Shown: piece by piece, positions 17,019-25,180 of the stretch | Position numbering within the stretch: position 1 is the first letter of the stretch | Layout of the letters: each line of letters starts with the position of its first letter | Origin: SIG673 sp045653945 | GTDB taxonomy: Bacteria > Bacillota > Clostridia > Oscillospirales > CAG-272 | Direction of reading: 5' to 3' | Assembly (NCBI GenBank): GCA_045653945.1 | Contig: JAZOML010000017.1 | Location: forward strand, 1 to 55,287 | Length of the DNA stretch: 55,287 nt | The notes under the pieces: model-generated | Database searches by the model: none | What the model saw: the letters and a program-made list of their open reading frames with translations, nothing else | Told to the model about the DNA's origin: nothing | Translations under genes and position numbers: made by a program

Positions 17019-17719
17019 AAGAACTTACAAGCGGATTAAAGGAAAGACTCGCAAGGCAAATAGAACTCATAGGCGAGGGAAATACCATTAAGCTGATAAA
17101 CGCAAGTGTTTGTGTTATAGGGCTTGGCGGTGTTGGGGGGTACGTTACCGAAATGCTCGCAAGGGCGGGGATTGGAAAGCTTTTACTTGTTGACTTTGAT
17201 ACTGTTTCAGAAAGTAATCTGAACAGACAAATAATTGCGCTTACCGACACTGTTGGCAAAAAGAAAACTGAGGTAATGCTTCAAAGAGTTAAAAATATTA
17301 ATCCCGAATGCGATGCCACCGCACTTGATGTTTTCGTTACAAAGGAAAACGCCGACTTGATAATTGAGCAAAGCGGCACGGATATTATAATAGATTGCAT
17401 CGACAACGTCAGTGCTAAAATTGCTATTATCGCCTCAGCTAAGGAAAGAGGCAAATACGTCTTTTCCGCTATGGGCGCAGGAAATAAGTTAAATATCTCC
17501 GATTACACCGTAACCGATATTTCAAAAACTCACACCTGCGGTCTTGCAAGAGCTGTGCGCACTCAGTTAAAAAAGCTGGGAATAGAAAAGCTGGACGTTC
17601 TGTTCAGCAAAGAAACGCCCGTTTCGGTAGGCACACGCTCTCCTGCTTCTATTTGTTATATGCCGTCAGCTGCCGGACTTATCATAGCCGAGCATATTAT
17701 AAAGAAAATTATAAACTAG
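17015..17719 (+). CDS. tcdA: tRNA threonylcarbamoyladenosine dehydratase (ThiF/E1-like)
   Basis: An ATP-dependent enzyme that cyclises t6A37 to ct6A in ANN-decoding tRNAs. It is a 234-residue ThiF-fold protein: nucleotide-binding CVIGLGGVGGYVTEMLARAG, LLVDFDTVSESNLNRQI (Arg finger), DIIIDCIDNVSAKIAII, and the TcdA-type region NISDYTVTDISKTHTCGLAR. Length and lack of a C-terminal ubiquitin-fold domain fit TcdA rather than ThiF or MoeB. The start ATG overlaps the lipoprotein stop (ATGA), so translation is probably coupled. A terminator follows. Confidence 0.9.
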   Translation: MKELTSGLKERLARQIELIGEGNTIKLINASVCVIGLGGVGGYVTEMLARAGIGKLLLVDFDTVSESNLNRQIIALTDTVGKKKTEVMLQRVKNINPECDATALDVFVTKENADLIIEQSGTDIIIDCIDNVSAKIAIIASAKERGKYVFSAMGAGNKLNISDYTVTDISKTHTCGLARAVRTQLKKLGIEKLDVLFSKETPVSVGTRSPASICYMPSAAGLIIAEHIIKKIIN

Positions 17720-17741
17720 TTATTTATTGCTATTAATAAAG

Positions 17742-17769
17742 AAAAATGCGCCATACGGCGCATTTTTTA
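17742..17769. terminator. Terminator between tcdA and the cytidylate-kinase-like gene
   Basis: AAAAATGCGCC / GGCGCATTTTT with loop ATAC, flanked by T on the right and A on the left, so it can serve both convergent units. Confidence 0.9.
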
Positions 17770-17775
17770 TTATTT

Positions 17776-18399
17776 TTATTCCCCAAGCTTTACTTTAAGC
17801 GCCTCTATTATCATATCAACGCATTGCTCAAAGGTATAAACGTCGGTATTTATGCAAAGGTCAAACTGCCTTGGGTCAGCCCACGCCTGCCCTGTGTAGA
17901 AACGATAATAATCTCCACGACGCTTATCTATCTTTGCAACCTTTTTACGAGCCTCGGAAAGCGGAATACGGCTACGCTTACTTTCACGTTCAGCGCAGCT
18001 TTCTTTTTGGGAAACCACAAATACTCGAAGGACGTTGTAGCGATCTCGGAGCACGTAATCAGCACATCTACCTATAATAACACAAGATGAGCTATCCGCC
18101 AGTCCCTTTATAACCTTTGCCTGATAGTTATAGAGATTGACGTTGGCGGTATTAATTTCGCTTTCGGGCTCTATCGGTTGACCGTCAAAGGCGCTCCTTG
18201 ATACTCGGTATAGAAGCGATGAGCGAAGGTCCTCATCTGCTCTTTCAAAAGCCTGTTCGGTAATACCGCTATCGCTTGAGGCAAGAGAAAGTATATTTCT
18301 ATCATAGACTTGAATACCAAGTCTTTTAGCGAGCATTTCGGCGACTATCGAACCGCCGCTGCCACAAAATCTACCTATTGTAATAACGAAATTATCCAT
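17776..18399 (-). CDS. Cytidylate-kinase-like family protein
   Basis: A P-loop NMP-kinase-fold protein of 207 residues. The nucleotide loop is ITIGRFCGSGGSIVAEMLAKR, where true CMP kinases have GPAGAGKS. A later motif CVIIGRCADYVLRD and the basic lid ESKRSRIPLSEARKKVAKID, then DYYRFYTGQAW, are typical of the 'cytidylate kinase-like' family common in gut Clostridia. The last strand region CINTDVYTFEQCVDMII fits as well. The nucleotide substrate is not settled for this family. The start at 18399 has AGGGAAAAT upstream; longer readings lack a ribosome site. Confidence 0.85.
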   Translation of the reverse strand: MDNFVITIGRFCGSGGSIVAEMLAKRLGIQVYDRNILSLASSDSGITEQAFERADEDLRSSLLYRVSRSAFDGQPIEPESEINTANVNLYNYQAKVIKGLADSSSCVIIGRCADYVLRDRYNVLRVFVVSQKESCAERESKRSRIPLSEARKKVAKIDKRRGDYYRFYTGQAWADPRQFDLCINTDVYTFEQCVDMIIEALKVKLGE

Positions 18400-18483
18400 A
18401 TATTTTCCCTGCCTTTCTATCTTCGGTAATAACATTATACTCGATTCGGGCAAAAAATTCAATGGATATTTTATTAATATTAA

Positions 18484-18520
18484 AAAAAACGGACTGAATC
18501 AAGTGTTCAGTCCGTTTTTT
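18484..18520. terminator. Terminator of the M23 peptidase gene
   Basis: AAAAAACGGACTGAA / TTCAGTCCGTTTTTT with a 7-base loop, immediately past the stop codon of the minus-strand gene. The A run at its left edge gives a long T tract on that strand. Confidence 0.92.
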
Positions 18521-18521
18521 C

Positions 18522-19235
18522 TTATCCTTCGTAAATGTCCTCGCTATCACTTGAAGTGGGAAGTGTGATAAGCTTTTTAGGGTCTATTTTACTACCGTCA
18601 AGACGTATTTCAAAATGAAGATGCGGGCTATCCGCACACTCCATCGTTGCAGTATCACCTATTGCACCGATAAGAGCTCCTGTTTCAACGGCTACACCCT
18701 CAGTTATGCCCTCGGCAAGCTCGTTTGCTAAATTCATATACACGCTTTTCATACCGTTTTCGTGGCTAATTATAACTGTTTTACCCATAAACGGGTCGCT
18801 GTAAACCTTTTCAACCGTTCCTTTATAGAATGCCTTTACGGGATCGCCCATTTTTCCTGCAATATCAATTCCAAGGTGTGTTCGGTGGTCGTTCATCGTT
18901 TGTGAAAACACAAGTGTATCGGCACTGAAATCCTTTTGAATATATCCATCGCTCGGTACGGCATATACGGGAGCCTCAGGCTCGTTTACAGGCGGTTCAT
19001 CCTCAATTTCCCCACCCGTTTCTTTATCGGTGTTGTCTTCTCCCCCAGGCTTCTCCTCATTGGGTGTCTGGTTTTCGTTCTCACTATTTGAGGGTGGAGT
19101 AATAGGCTCCTCGGGACGTGCATTGACCGCCGCTACAATCGCAATAACGGTAAATGCAACAATCATTGTTAAAAGCAGAGCAAGTGCAACGTATGCCGAC
19201 TTGCCTGCAAGCTTTTTCTTGATGTTGACGTTCAT
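18522..19235 (-). CDS. M23 (LytM) domain membrane protein, SpoIIQ-like
   Basis: A 237-residue bitopic protein: cytoplasmic KKKLAGK, one TM helix (about residues 15-37), an acidic Pro/Glu-rich linker of about 60 residues, and a C-terminal LytM domain from about residue 105. Zinc-ligand motifs HLGID and HLHFE are both present. The usual middle motif Y(A/G)HLS reads YMNLA instead, as in SpoIIQ-type proteins, where DHRTHLGIDIA and a DPxxGKTV segment are also typical. SpoIIQ sits in the forespore membrane and forms the channel with SpoIIIAH. The assignment is by motif and by nearby sporulation genes, not certain. The start has AGGAGGAATT. Confidence 0.75.
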   Translation of the reverse strand: MNVNIKKKLAGKSAYVALALLLTMIVAFTVIAIVAAVNARPEEPITPPSNSENENQTPNEEKPGGEDNTDKETGGEIEDEPPVNEPEAPVYAVPSDGYIQKDFSADTLVFSQTMNDHRTHLGIDIAGKMGDPVKAFYKGTVEKVYSDPFMGKTVIISHENGMKSVYMNLANELAEGITEGVAVETGALIGAIGDTATMECADSPHLHFEIRLDGSKIDPKKLITLPTSSDSEDIYEG

Positions 19236-19512
19236 ATAATTCCTCCTGAAAATTTTTAAGGTAAATATATTTTCGTCAACGTTCTTTTAGTTTATTCATT
19301 ACCACCTTCATTTCTATAAAAATTTTCCCATTTTGTTAATTTCAATTTTCTTACTAAAAAACTACTAACAATTTGTTGAAATATAACCTATAAATAGTTA
19401 AATAAAATAAGTTAAAACAAAAAAATAATATTTGCAAGGTCGCTGCTTTTATCTTTGGTTATTTGCTTTTCTTGTTTTTAACTTTCTATGTTTTAAACAA
19501 AATAAACAGTAT
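19236..19512. other. AT-rich intergenic stretch, no gene found
   Basis: The region between the M23 gene and the spoVG terminator holds long A and T runs and no open reading frame I can support. The M23 promoter must lie here on the minus strand, but I found no clear sigma-A, sigma-F or sigma-G pair by eye. Confidence 0.5.
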
Positions 19513-19548
19513 AAAAAACAGGTCGAGAATATTCTCGACCTGTTTTTT
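19513..19548. terminator. Terminator of spoVG
   Basis: An 18-bp perfect palindrome, AAAAAACAGGTCGAGAAT followed directly by its complement, ends in T6. It lies 12 bases past the spoVG stop on the minus strand. Confidence 0.93.
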
Positions 19549-19560
19549 ATATTAATGATA

Positions 19561-19875
19561 TTAAACGCCTTCTGTTCCGTCTGTACCCTCAAGCTCTGCC
19601 GTTTCCTCAGCCTGCGCGACAAGCGCCTGCTCATAAGCCTCAAGAACCGCGCTTTCAAGCTCTGCTCTGAATTCTGCGTTAATGGGGTGAGCAATGTCGC
19701 GGTATGTTCCGTCGGGATTTTTTCTGCTTGGCATTACTATAAATAATTTTTCTCTTGCTGATATTACCTTGATGTCATGAAGCGCAAGCTGTCCGTCAAA
19801 AGTTACCGAAACTATTGCTTTCATAGGCTCTTCGCCATCGAATAGCTTTCTTACCTTTACGTCTGTGATTTTCAT
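19561..19875 (-). CDS. spoVG: Regulatory protein SpoVG
   Basis: A small site-specific nucleic-acid-binding regulator of 104 residues, involved in septation, capsule and sporulation control in Firmicutes. The N-terminal KITDVKVRKLFDGEEPMKAI, the central ALHDIKVISAREKLFIVMPS and RDIAHPINAEFR are diagnostic. After residue 85 the tail is acidic (ETAELEGTDGTEGV), as often seen. It is monocistronic: promoter upstream, strong palindromic terminator downstream. The ribosome site is GGAGACGACTT before the ATG. Confidence 0.97.
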   Translation of the reverse strand: MKITDVKVRKLFDGEEPMKAIVSVTFDGQLALHDIKVISAREKLFIVMPSRKNPDGTYRDIAHPINAEFRAELESAVLEAYEQALVAQAEETAELEGTDGTEGV

Positions 19876-19946
19876 AAGTCGTCTCCATTTCTACATCTCT
19901 ATGTAAATTTTTTCGGGTAGCTTTTCTTACCCACGACATATATTAT

Positions 19947-19975
19947 AGTATACTTTCTTTGCCAAATAAAGTAAA
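19947..19975 (-). promoter_or_regulatory. Candidate promoter for spoVG
   Basis: On the minus strand TTTACT (19970-19975), 17 bases and TATACT (19947-19952). The -35 box is weak. A TATAAT overlaps by four bases downstream. The ~70-base leader contains GGGTA...TACCC, which could form a small hairpin. Sigma-H control, known for B. subtilis spoVG, could not be shown here. Confidence 0.45.
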
Positions 19976-20098
19976 ATTTGAAAGTAAATATATAAAAAAT
20001 TTGATACAAATTTATAATTCTTTTTGAATAAATTCCAATTATGCGTTTTTTTGAGTTGATATTAGTAAACAACTGTAATTATTGGGAGGAAAATCTAT

Positions 20099-21484
20099 AT
20101 GTTTGGCGATTTTGGACTAAAAATAGAAAAAAACAGTAAAAATGTGTTTTTTTGCGGTATCGGCGGTGTTTCTATGTCAGGCTTGGCGGTAATGATGAAA
20201 AGCTTTGGTTATACGGTGAGCGGTAGTGATACCTCTCCGAGAGAGAACATCATCAGACTTTGCAGGGAAAATAAAATACCGTTATTTTTTTCTCACTCTG
20301 CGGAAAACATTGAGGGTTGCGACCTCGTAGTTTATTCGTCAGCGATAGGAAAAGATAACTGTGAGCTTTGCGAGGCGCAGCGGCTAGGTATTCCCATTTT
20401 GAAGCGTTCAAAGCTTTTGGGAGCAATAAGTAACAGCTTTGCAAATTCTGTTGCGATAGCTGGAACTCACGGTAAAAGCACAGTTACAGGTATGCTTTAC
20501 GAGGCTTTGCTTGAGTGCGGACACTCACCTTATCTGCTCTGCGGCGCACGTTTGCAAAAAAACGGCTTATCTTATGCCTTAGGAAATGAGGATATAATTA
20601 TATATGAAGCGTGTGAATATGACCGTTCTTTCCTCGATTTCACTCCCAAAACCGCTATAATTTTAAATATCGAGCGTGAACATACTGATACCTACCCTAC
20701 TCTTTCCGATGCCGAGGAGGCTTATTTTGAATTCGCAAGTAAAAGCGAAACAGTTATTTTGAATTATGATAACGCATCCTGCCAAATGCTCGGTAAACGC
20801 CTGCTTGCTATGGGCAAAAAGGTTAGATTTTTTTCACTTTACGGTGAGCGTGGTTCTTTTTTTGCAAAAAATATACAGGAAAGCAAGGGCTATTTTTCCT
20901 TTAACGTTGGGAATGGCGCAAAGAAAATTTCGTTAGCTATACCCGGCGCACACAACGTATCAAACGCCCTTGCAGTTGTTCTTACCTGCAATATTCTCGG
21001 CGTAAAAGATTTTGAAAAAATTGCGTGCGGAATTTCAAATTTTAAGGGAGTAAAGCGAAGATTTGAGTATATCGGTGCTTTAAACGGTGCTGACATCTAC
21101 GACGATTACGCTCATCACCCCACCGAAATTAAAGCGACGCTTTCATTTGTAAAAAAGCTTGGTTACGATAAAATCATTTGTGCCTTTCAAGGGCACACAT
21201 ATTCAAGAACAAGGGCGTTTTTTGATGATTTTATCACTGCTTTTGAGGGTTGCGACGAGGTTATTATAGCGCCAATCTACGCCGCACGTGAAAAAAACGA
21301 TGGCGTTTGCTATGAAAAGCTACTTGCAAATAAAATTCTAAACGGAAAATACATTGAGAGCAATCAAGATATTATTAAGTATTTAGCAAAAAAGTGTGAG
21401 CCGAAAGCCTTAATTTTAACTATGGGAGCAGGTGAGCTTGACGAGGTTGCAACTGAACTTTCAAAAATGGAAGGCTTTAACTGA
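20099..21484 (+). CDS. murC: UDP-N-acetylmuramate--L-alanine ligase
   Basis: It adds L-Ala to UDP-MurNAc in the cytoplasm, the first stem-peptide residue. It is 461 residues in three Mur-ligase domains: N-terminal Rossmann GIGGVSMSGLAVMMKSFGY, central ATPase P-loop GTHGKSTVTGM (GTHGKTT in most MurC), EACEYDRSFLDF and NIEREHTDTY, and C-terminal DDYAHHPTEI with FQGHTYSRTRAFF, a MurC hallmark. The ATG is preceded by GGGAGGAAAA. A TTGAGT-17-TGTAAT pair at 20051-20079 is too close to the ribosome site to be convincing as its promoter. The PBP gene follows 84 bases later on the same strand. Confidence 0.96.
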   Translation: MFGDFGLKIEKNSKNVFFCGIGGVSMSGLAVMMKSFGYTVSGSDTSPRENIIRLCRENKIPLFFSHSAENIEGCDLVVYSSAIGKDNCELCEAQRLGIPILKRSKLLGAISNSFANSVAIAGTHGKSTVTGMLYEALLECGHSPYLLCGARLQKNGLSYALGNEDIIIYEACEYDRSFLDFTPKTAIILNIEREHTDTYPTLSDAEEAYFEFASKSETVILNYDNASCQMLGKRLLAMGKKVRFFSLYGERGSFFAKNIQESKGYFSFNVGNGAKKISLAIPGAHNVSNALAVVLTCNILGVKDFEKIACGISNFKGVKRRFEYIGALNGADIYDDYAHHPTEIKATLSFVKKLGYDKIICAFQGHTYSRTRAFFDDFITAFEGCDEVIIAPIYAAREKNDGVCYEKLLANKILNGKYIESNQDIIKYLAKKCEPKALILTMGAGELDEVATELSKMEGFN

Positions 21485-21568
21485 CGTGGCAATTTTTATA
21501 AACATAAAGCAGGCGTATCGGGGGAAAATAATTTTAAGCAATTATTTTTCTTAAAGGAAGTAACAAAA

Positions 21569-24034
21569 ATGCAAAAAAAATCAAGCTTGGTCTTTTTGAA
21601 AATTTTAATGGGCACACTTTTAGTTTTTACTATGACCGTTATATTTTGTGTAATTTTCTTTTCCGTATACGCAAGTACATCACCGCTTTTTGACATAAGC
21701 GAATTTTCATATCTTGCAAGGGCGCAGGATAAAACTACTAGATTATATTATATTGAAAGCTCCGACGATAGCACAGAGGTAGCCGTAGAGCTTGAGGACG
21801 AGGCTCTTTTCGGTTCTCAAAACAGAGAGTGGGTATCTTATGAAACTCTACCAAGCGACCTCAAAAACGCCTTTATAGCTATCGAGGATCACCGTTTTTT
21901 CGAGCATAGCGGAGTTGATTTAAGGCGTACCGTAGGTGCAATTTCGGGTTTTTTGACAGGTAAAAGCTCATACGGAGGCTCAACAATAACACAGCAGCTT
22001 ATAAAAAACGTAACCGGAGATTCCTCGTATAGCGTAAGTCGAAAAATAAGAGAGATAGTAAAGGCAAAAAAGCTTGAAAAAACACTTTCTAAAGAGGAAA
22101 TTTTAGAGTTATATCTGAACACAATATACCTTTCAAGGGGAGCTTACGGAGTGGGAGCGGCGGCTGAAACCTACTTTGATAAGGAAGTGGGTGAGCTAAC
22201 GCTGACCGAGTGCGCCGCACTTGCAGGTATTCCGCAATCGCCTGCAAGGTGGGATCCTATTTCAAACCCTAAAAACAACAAATCACGTCGCCAAACAGTC
22301 TTATATCGTATGCGTGAGCTTGGTTTAATAGATGATGAGGCATTTAAAAGCGCCACCGAAAGTGAGTTAATTTTATCTAATGGGCACACCAAAGGGAACG
22401 GAAATGGGAAAATATACTCCTGGTACACCGAAAGCGTTATTGACGAGGCTATATCACTATTACTTGAGCACAAAATCGCTTCGAGTACTCAAATGGCAAA
22501 AAAGCTTTTGTATACGGGAGGGCTATCCATTATAACCGCTCAAAACCCAAAAATGCAGGGGTACGTGGAGCAATATTTTGAAAATGAAGGCAATTTTTAC
22601 AGCGCCGACACACTCATACACCCCGAGTGCTCTATGGTTGTAATTTGCCCAAAAACAGGTAATATTCTCGCACTTGCCGGCGCTACGGGGAAAAAAGAAG
22701 CCAACCGTATTTTGAATTTTGCAACGGCGACCTACCGTTCTCCCGGCTCATCAATAAAACCTCTTTCAGTCTACGCCCCTGCTATTGACAATGGAATTAT
22801 AACATACGGCTCGGTCATTGACGACACCCCCGTTAAATTCGTTTCAAACGGCGTGGGCGGTATGAGAGGTTGGCCACAAAACTATCCGCAAGGGTATCGT
22901 GGGTTAACAACGGTAAGGGACGCAATTAATCGTTCCGTCAACACCGTAGCGGTAAAAACCCTTGAAGCGGTGGGAAGTGAAAATTCGTTTAATCTTTTAT
23001 ATAACAAAATGGGAATGACCTCGCTTGTCAGCAAAAGTGATAAAAACGGAACAGTTTATACCGATATTGCTCCCTCTCCTCTGGCTCTTGGACAGTTAAC
23101 AAAGGGTGTTACGGTTGCAAAAATGACCGCAGGGTATACCTCACTTGCAAACGGCGGCGTATTCAATTCGGGCAGGACGGTCCTTAAAATTTTCGATAAC
23201 GAGGGTAAGCTTATCGTTGATAATCGAAGCAAGGGCGAGCGAATTTTTTCCGAGCAAAGCGCTTGTATAATGACAAAGCTGCTCGAGGGTGTTACCGCAA
23301 ACGGTACTGCATCGGCTATGACGTTAAAAAATACGGTTGCGTGTGCAGGAAAAACCGGTACTACCACAAGCGACCAGGATAGGTGGTTTATAGGCTATAC
23401 CCCTGACCTTATCGCAGGGGTTTGGTTTGGCTACGCCACCCCAAAATCGCTTGACGGTTATCCCTCTTTGCCAAGTCCCGCATTAAAAACCTTTGATAAC
23501 GTTATGAAAAAAATCAACACCAAGGAGTATCTTGGGCGCACTCCCGAAAAGAATTTCACAGACGCAAACGGTGTAGTTACGGCAAAATACTGCAGAGATT
23601 CGGGTAAGCTTATAACGTCGGCGTGTCTTTGCGACCCGAGAGGCAGTCGGGTTGAAACGGGATATTTTACGAAAGATACCCTACCAAGTGAATACTGCGA
23701 TACTCACGTTATGGTAAAGTACGATTATGCTCACGGCGGTATCGCAGGTGCAGGCTGTCCCGACGAAAATTGCAGGTACGTGGGGCTACTAAACGTAAAA
23801 AGAAGCTTCCCGTACCCCGTAATAATCGGTGATGCTCAGTACACCTATCAGGCGCTAGAAAACGGTGTTCCACCCTGCCTTGACGCAAGCAAACCGTATT
23901 TTTATTTCAATTCGGGCGGTGCAAATTCTGGACTTAGTGCAGCAAGCTTCCCTTTCAACCGATACTGCTCCTGCAATATCCCAAAGCCACCTGAGGAAGA
24001 TTTTGAAGACGGCGAAATACCAAACGAGGAATAA
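21569..24034 (+). CDS. Class A penicillin-binding protein (transglycosylase/transpeptidase)
   Basis: A bifunctional peptidoglycan synthase of 821 residues. N-terminal TM anchor at about residues 10-34. GT51 domain with catalytic Glu in IEDHRFFEHSGVDLRRT, then GGSTITQQLIKN and LELYLNTIYLSRGAYGVGAA. Transpeptidase domain with SSIK (SPGSSIKPLSVYAP), SVN and KTGT (CAGKTGTTTSDQDRWFIGYT). The C-terminal ~110 residues contain several Cys (CLCDPRG, CPDENC, CSCNIP) and an acidic tail, unusual for the class. It faces outside the cell membrane and polymerises lipid II. It lies downstream of murC and is closed by a terminator. Confidence 0.95.
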   Translation: MQKKSSLVFLKILMGTLLVFTMTVIFCVIFFSVYASTSPLFDISEFSYLARAQDKTTRLYYIESSDDSTEVAVELEDEALFGSQNREWVSYETLPSDLKNAFIAIEDHRFFEHSGVDLRRTVGAISGFLTGKSSYGGSTITQQLIKNVTGDSSYSVSRKIREIVKAKKLEKTLSKEEILELYLNTIYLSRGAYGVGAAAETYFDKEVGELTLTECAALAGIPQSPARWDPISNPKNNKSRRQTVLYRMRELGLIDDEAFKSATESELILSNGHTKGNGNGKIYSWYTESVIDEAISLLLEHKIASSTQMAKKLLYTGGLSIITAQNPKMQGYVEQYFENEGNFYSADTLIHPECSMVVICPKTGNILALAGATGKKEANRILNFATATYRSPGSSIKPLSVYAPAIDNGIITYGSVIDDTPVKFVSNGVGGMRGWPQNYPQGYRGLTTVRDAINRSVNTVAVKTLEAVGSENSFNLLYNKMGMTSLVSKSDKNGTVYTDIAPSPLALGQLTKGVTVAKMTAGYTSLANGGVFNSGRTVLKIFDNEGKLIVDNRSKGERIFSEQSACIMTKLLEGVTANGTASAMTLKNTVACAGKTGTTTSDQDRWFIGYTPDLIAGVWFGYATPKSLDGYPSLPSPALKTFDNVMKKINTKEYLGRTPEKNFTDANGVVTAKYCRDSGKLITSACLCDPRGSRVETGYFTKDTLPSEYCDTHVMVKYDYAHGGIAGAGCPDENCRYVGLLNVKRSFPYPVIIGDAQYTYQALENGVPPCLDASKPYFYFNSGGANSGLSAASFPFNRYCSCNIPKPPEEDFEDGEIPNEE

Positions 24035-24037
24035 TTT

Positions 24038-24064
24038 AAAGCGGACTCAACGGTCCGCTTTTAA
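24038..24064 (+). terminator. Terminator after the PBP gene
   Basis: AAAGCGGAC / GTCCGCTTT stem with a short loop, extended by AT pairs and followed by TTTAAATTT. Confidence 0.75.
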
Positions 24065-24079
24065 ATTTACAAATTGTAT

Positions 24080-24108
24080 TTGAAATTTAATATTTTATTT
24101 GTTATAAT
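24080..24108 (+). promoter_or_regulatory. Sigma-A promoter for holB-ricT
   Basis: TTGAAA (24080-24085), 17 bases and TATAAT (24103-24108), 51 bases upstream of the holB start. Confidence 0.7.
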
Positions 24109-24158
24109 ATATACTGTATAAATATGTATTTATATTTTAGAGGAAAGGGGGTATTATT

Positions 24159-25151
24159 TTGACGGAATTTTTCGACGAGCTTTACGGCAATGCGCAGTTA
24201 AAGACATATATAACGTCAAGAGTTGCCGATGGCATTCTCCCCCACGCCCTTATTTTTGAAGGTCCGACGGGCAGCGGTAAAACTACCGCCGCGCTTATGA
24301 CGAGCGTTGCCCTCGCCCCCGATTTTGCGGATAAGATAAAAAAACTGGCAACCCCCGACGTTACACTTCACGAGCCTACCGACGGCAAAAAAAGCATCGG
24401 TGTATCCCTTATCCGTGATATAAAAAGCTCCGCTTACATCAAGCCGCAGGAGCTTGACGTGAGAATTTTCATCATACGTCAGGCGCAAACGATGACAACT
24501 GAAGCGCAAAATGCACTACTCAAAATTCTTGAAGAGCCACCACGCGGTGTGTTCTTTTTCCTGCTTTGTGATAATGCCTCACTATTGCTTCCAACGGTTC
24601 GTTCACGTGCTCCCGTACTTAAAATGAGCGTATTTTCCGATGAGGAGCTTGCCGAATATATGCTATCCGTCAGCAAAAAGGCGGAGGTAATGAACAACTC
24701 CTCTCCCGATGATTACCGTATTGCAATAAGGCTTTGCTCGGGCACAATCGGTCAGGCGCTTGAAAAAATAGGCTCGCCGTCCGCCGATGCCGATAAATTA
24801 AGGACAAGAGTGATTGAGCTTATTACTCATTTAAGCGAGCGAAAGCGAGATAAAATACTGCTCTTTTTCGTCAAAGGAAAGACCTCAAGAGAGGAGCTGA
24901 TTGCTATTCTCGATGCACTTGCACACGCTACGCGCGATATGTTAAAGCTAAAGTACGGCAATCTTGAATACCCGCAATTCTTTGTAAGTGAGGATGATGC
25001 CGAGGAATATTCTGCCACCTTTGCAAGATCTACACTTATGAGTATTTACGCAGAGTGTGAAAAATTACTCGGTAAATTAACCATTAACGTAAACGTTGAT
25101 GCATTTCGTGTACGTTGCGCAGACGTGCTCACAGATGCATCTCAAAAATAA
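24159..25151 (+). CDS. holB: DNA polymerase III delta' subunit
   Basis: A clamp-loader subunit of 330 residues with the AAA+ fold: Walker A FEGPTGSGKTTAAL (about residues 33-46), sensor and Walker B region QNALLKILEEPPRGVFFFLL, and SRAPVLKM (SRC motif in which Cys is replaced by Ala). The zinc-binding Cys group of many delta' proteins is not seen. The start is TTG 24159, supported by GAGGAAAGGGGG at the right distance; no ATG is available. ricT follows 29 bases downstream, the arrangement seen in Bacillus (holB-yaaT). Confidence 0.9.
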   Translation: MTEFFDELYGNAQLKTYITSRVADGILPHALIFEGPTGSGKTTAALMTSVALAPDFADKIKKLATPDVTLHEPTDGKKSIGVSLIRDIKSSAYIKPQELDVRIFIIRQAQTMTTEAQNALLKILEEPPRGVFFFLLCDNASLLLPTVRSRAPVLKMSVFSDEELAEYMLSVSKKAEVMNNSSPDDYRIAIRLCSGTIGQALEKIGSPSADADKLRTRVIELITHLSERKRDKILLFFVKGKTSREELIAILDALAHATRDMLKLKYGNLEYPQFFVSEDDAEEYSATFARSTLMSIYAECEKLLGKLTINVNVDAFRVRCADVLTDASQK

Positions 25152-25180
25152 AAACGATTTTCTTACCGAAAGGATATAAA

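Noticed and set aside
24038..24064. Origin, attachment site or CRISPR-like repeat
   Set aside because: The hairpins across the window are single terminators with different stems; no regularly spaced direct repeats were found.
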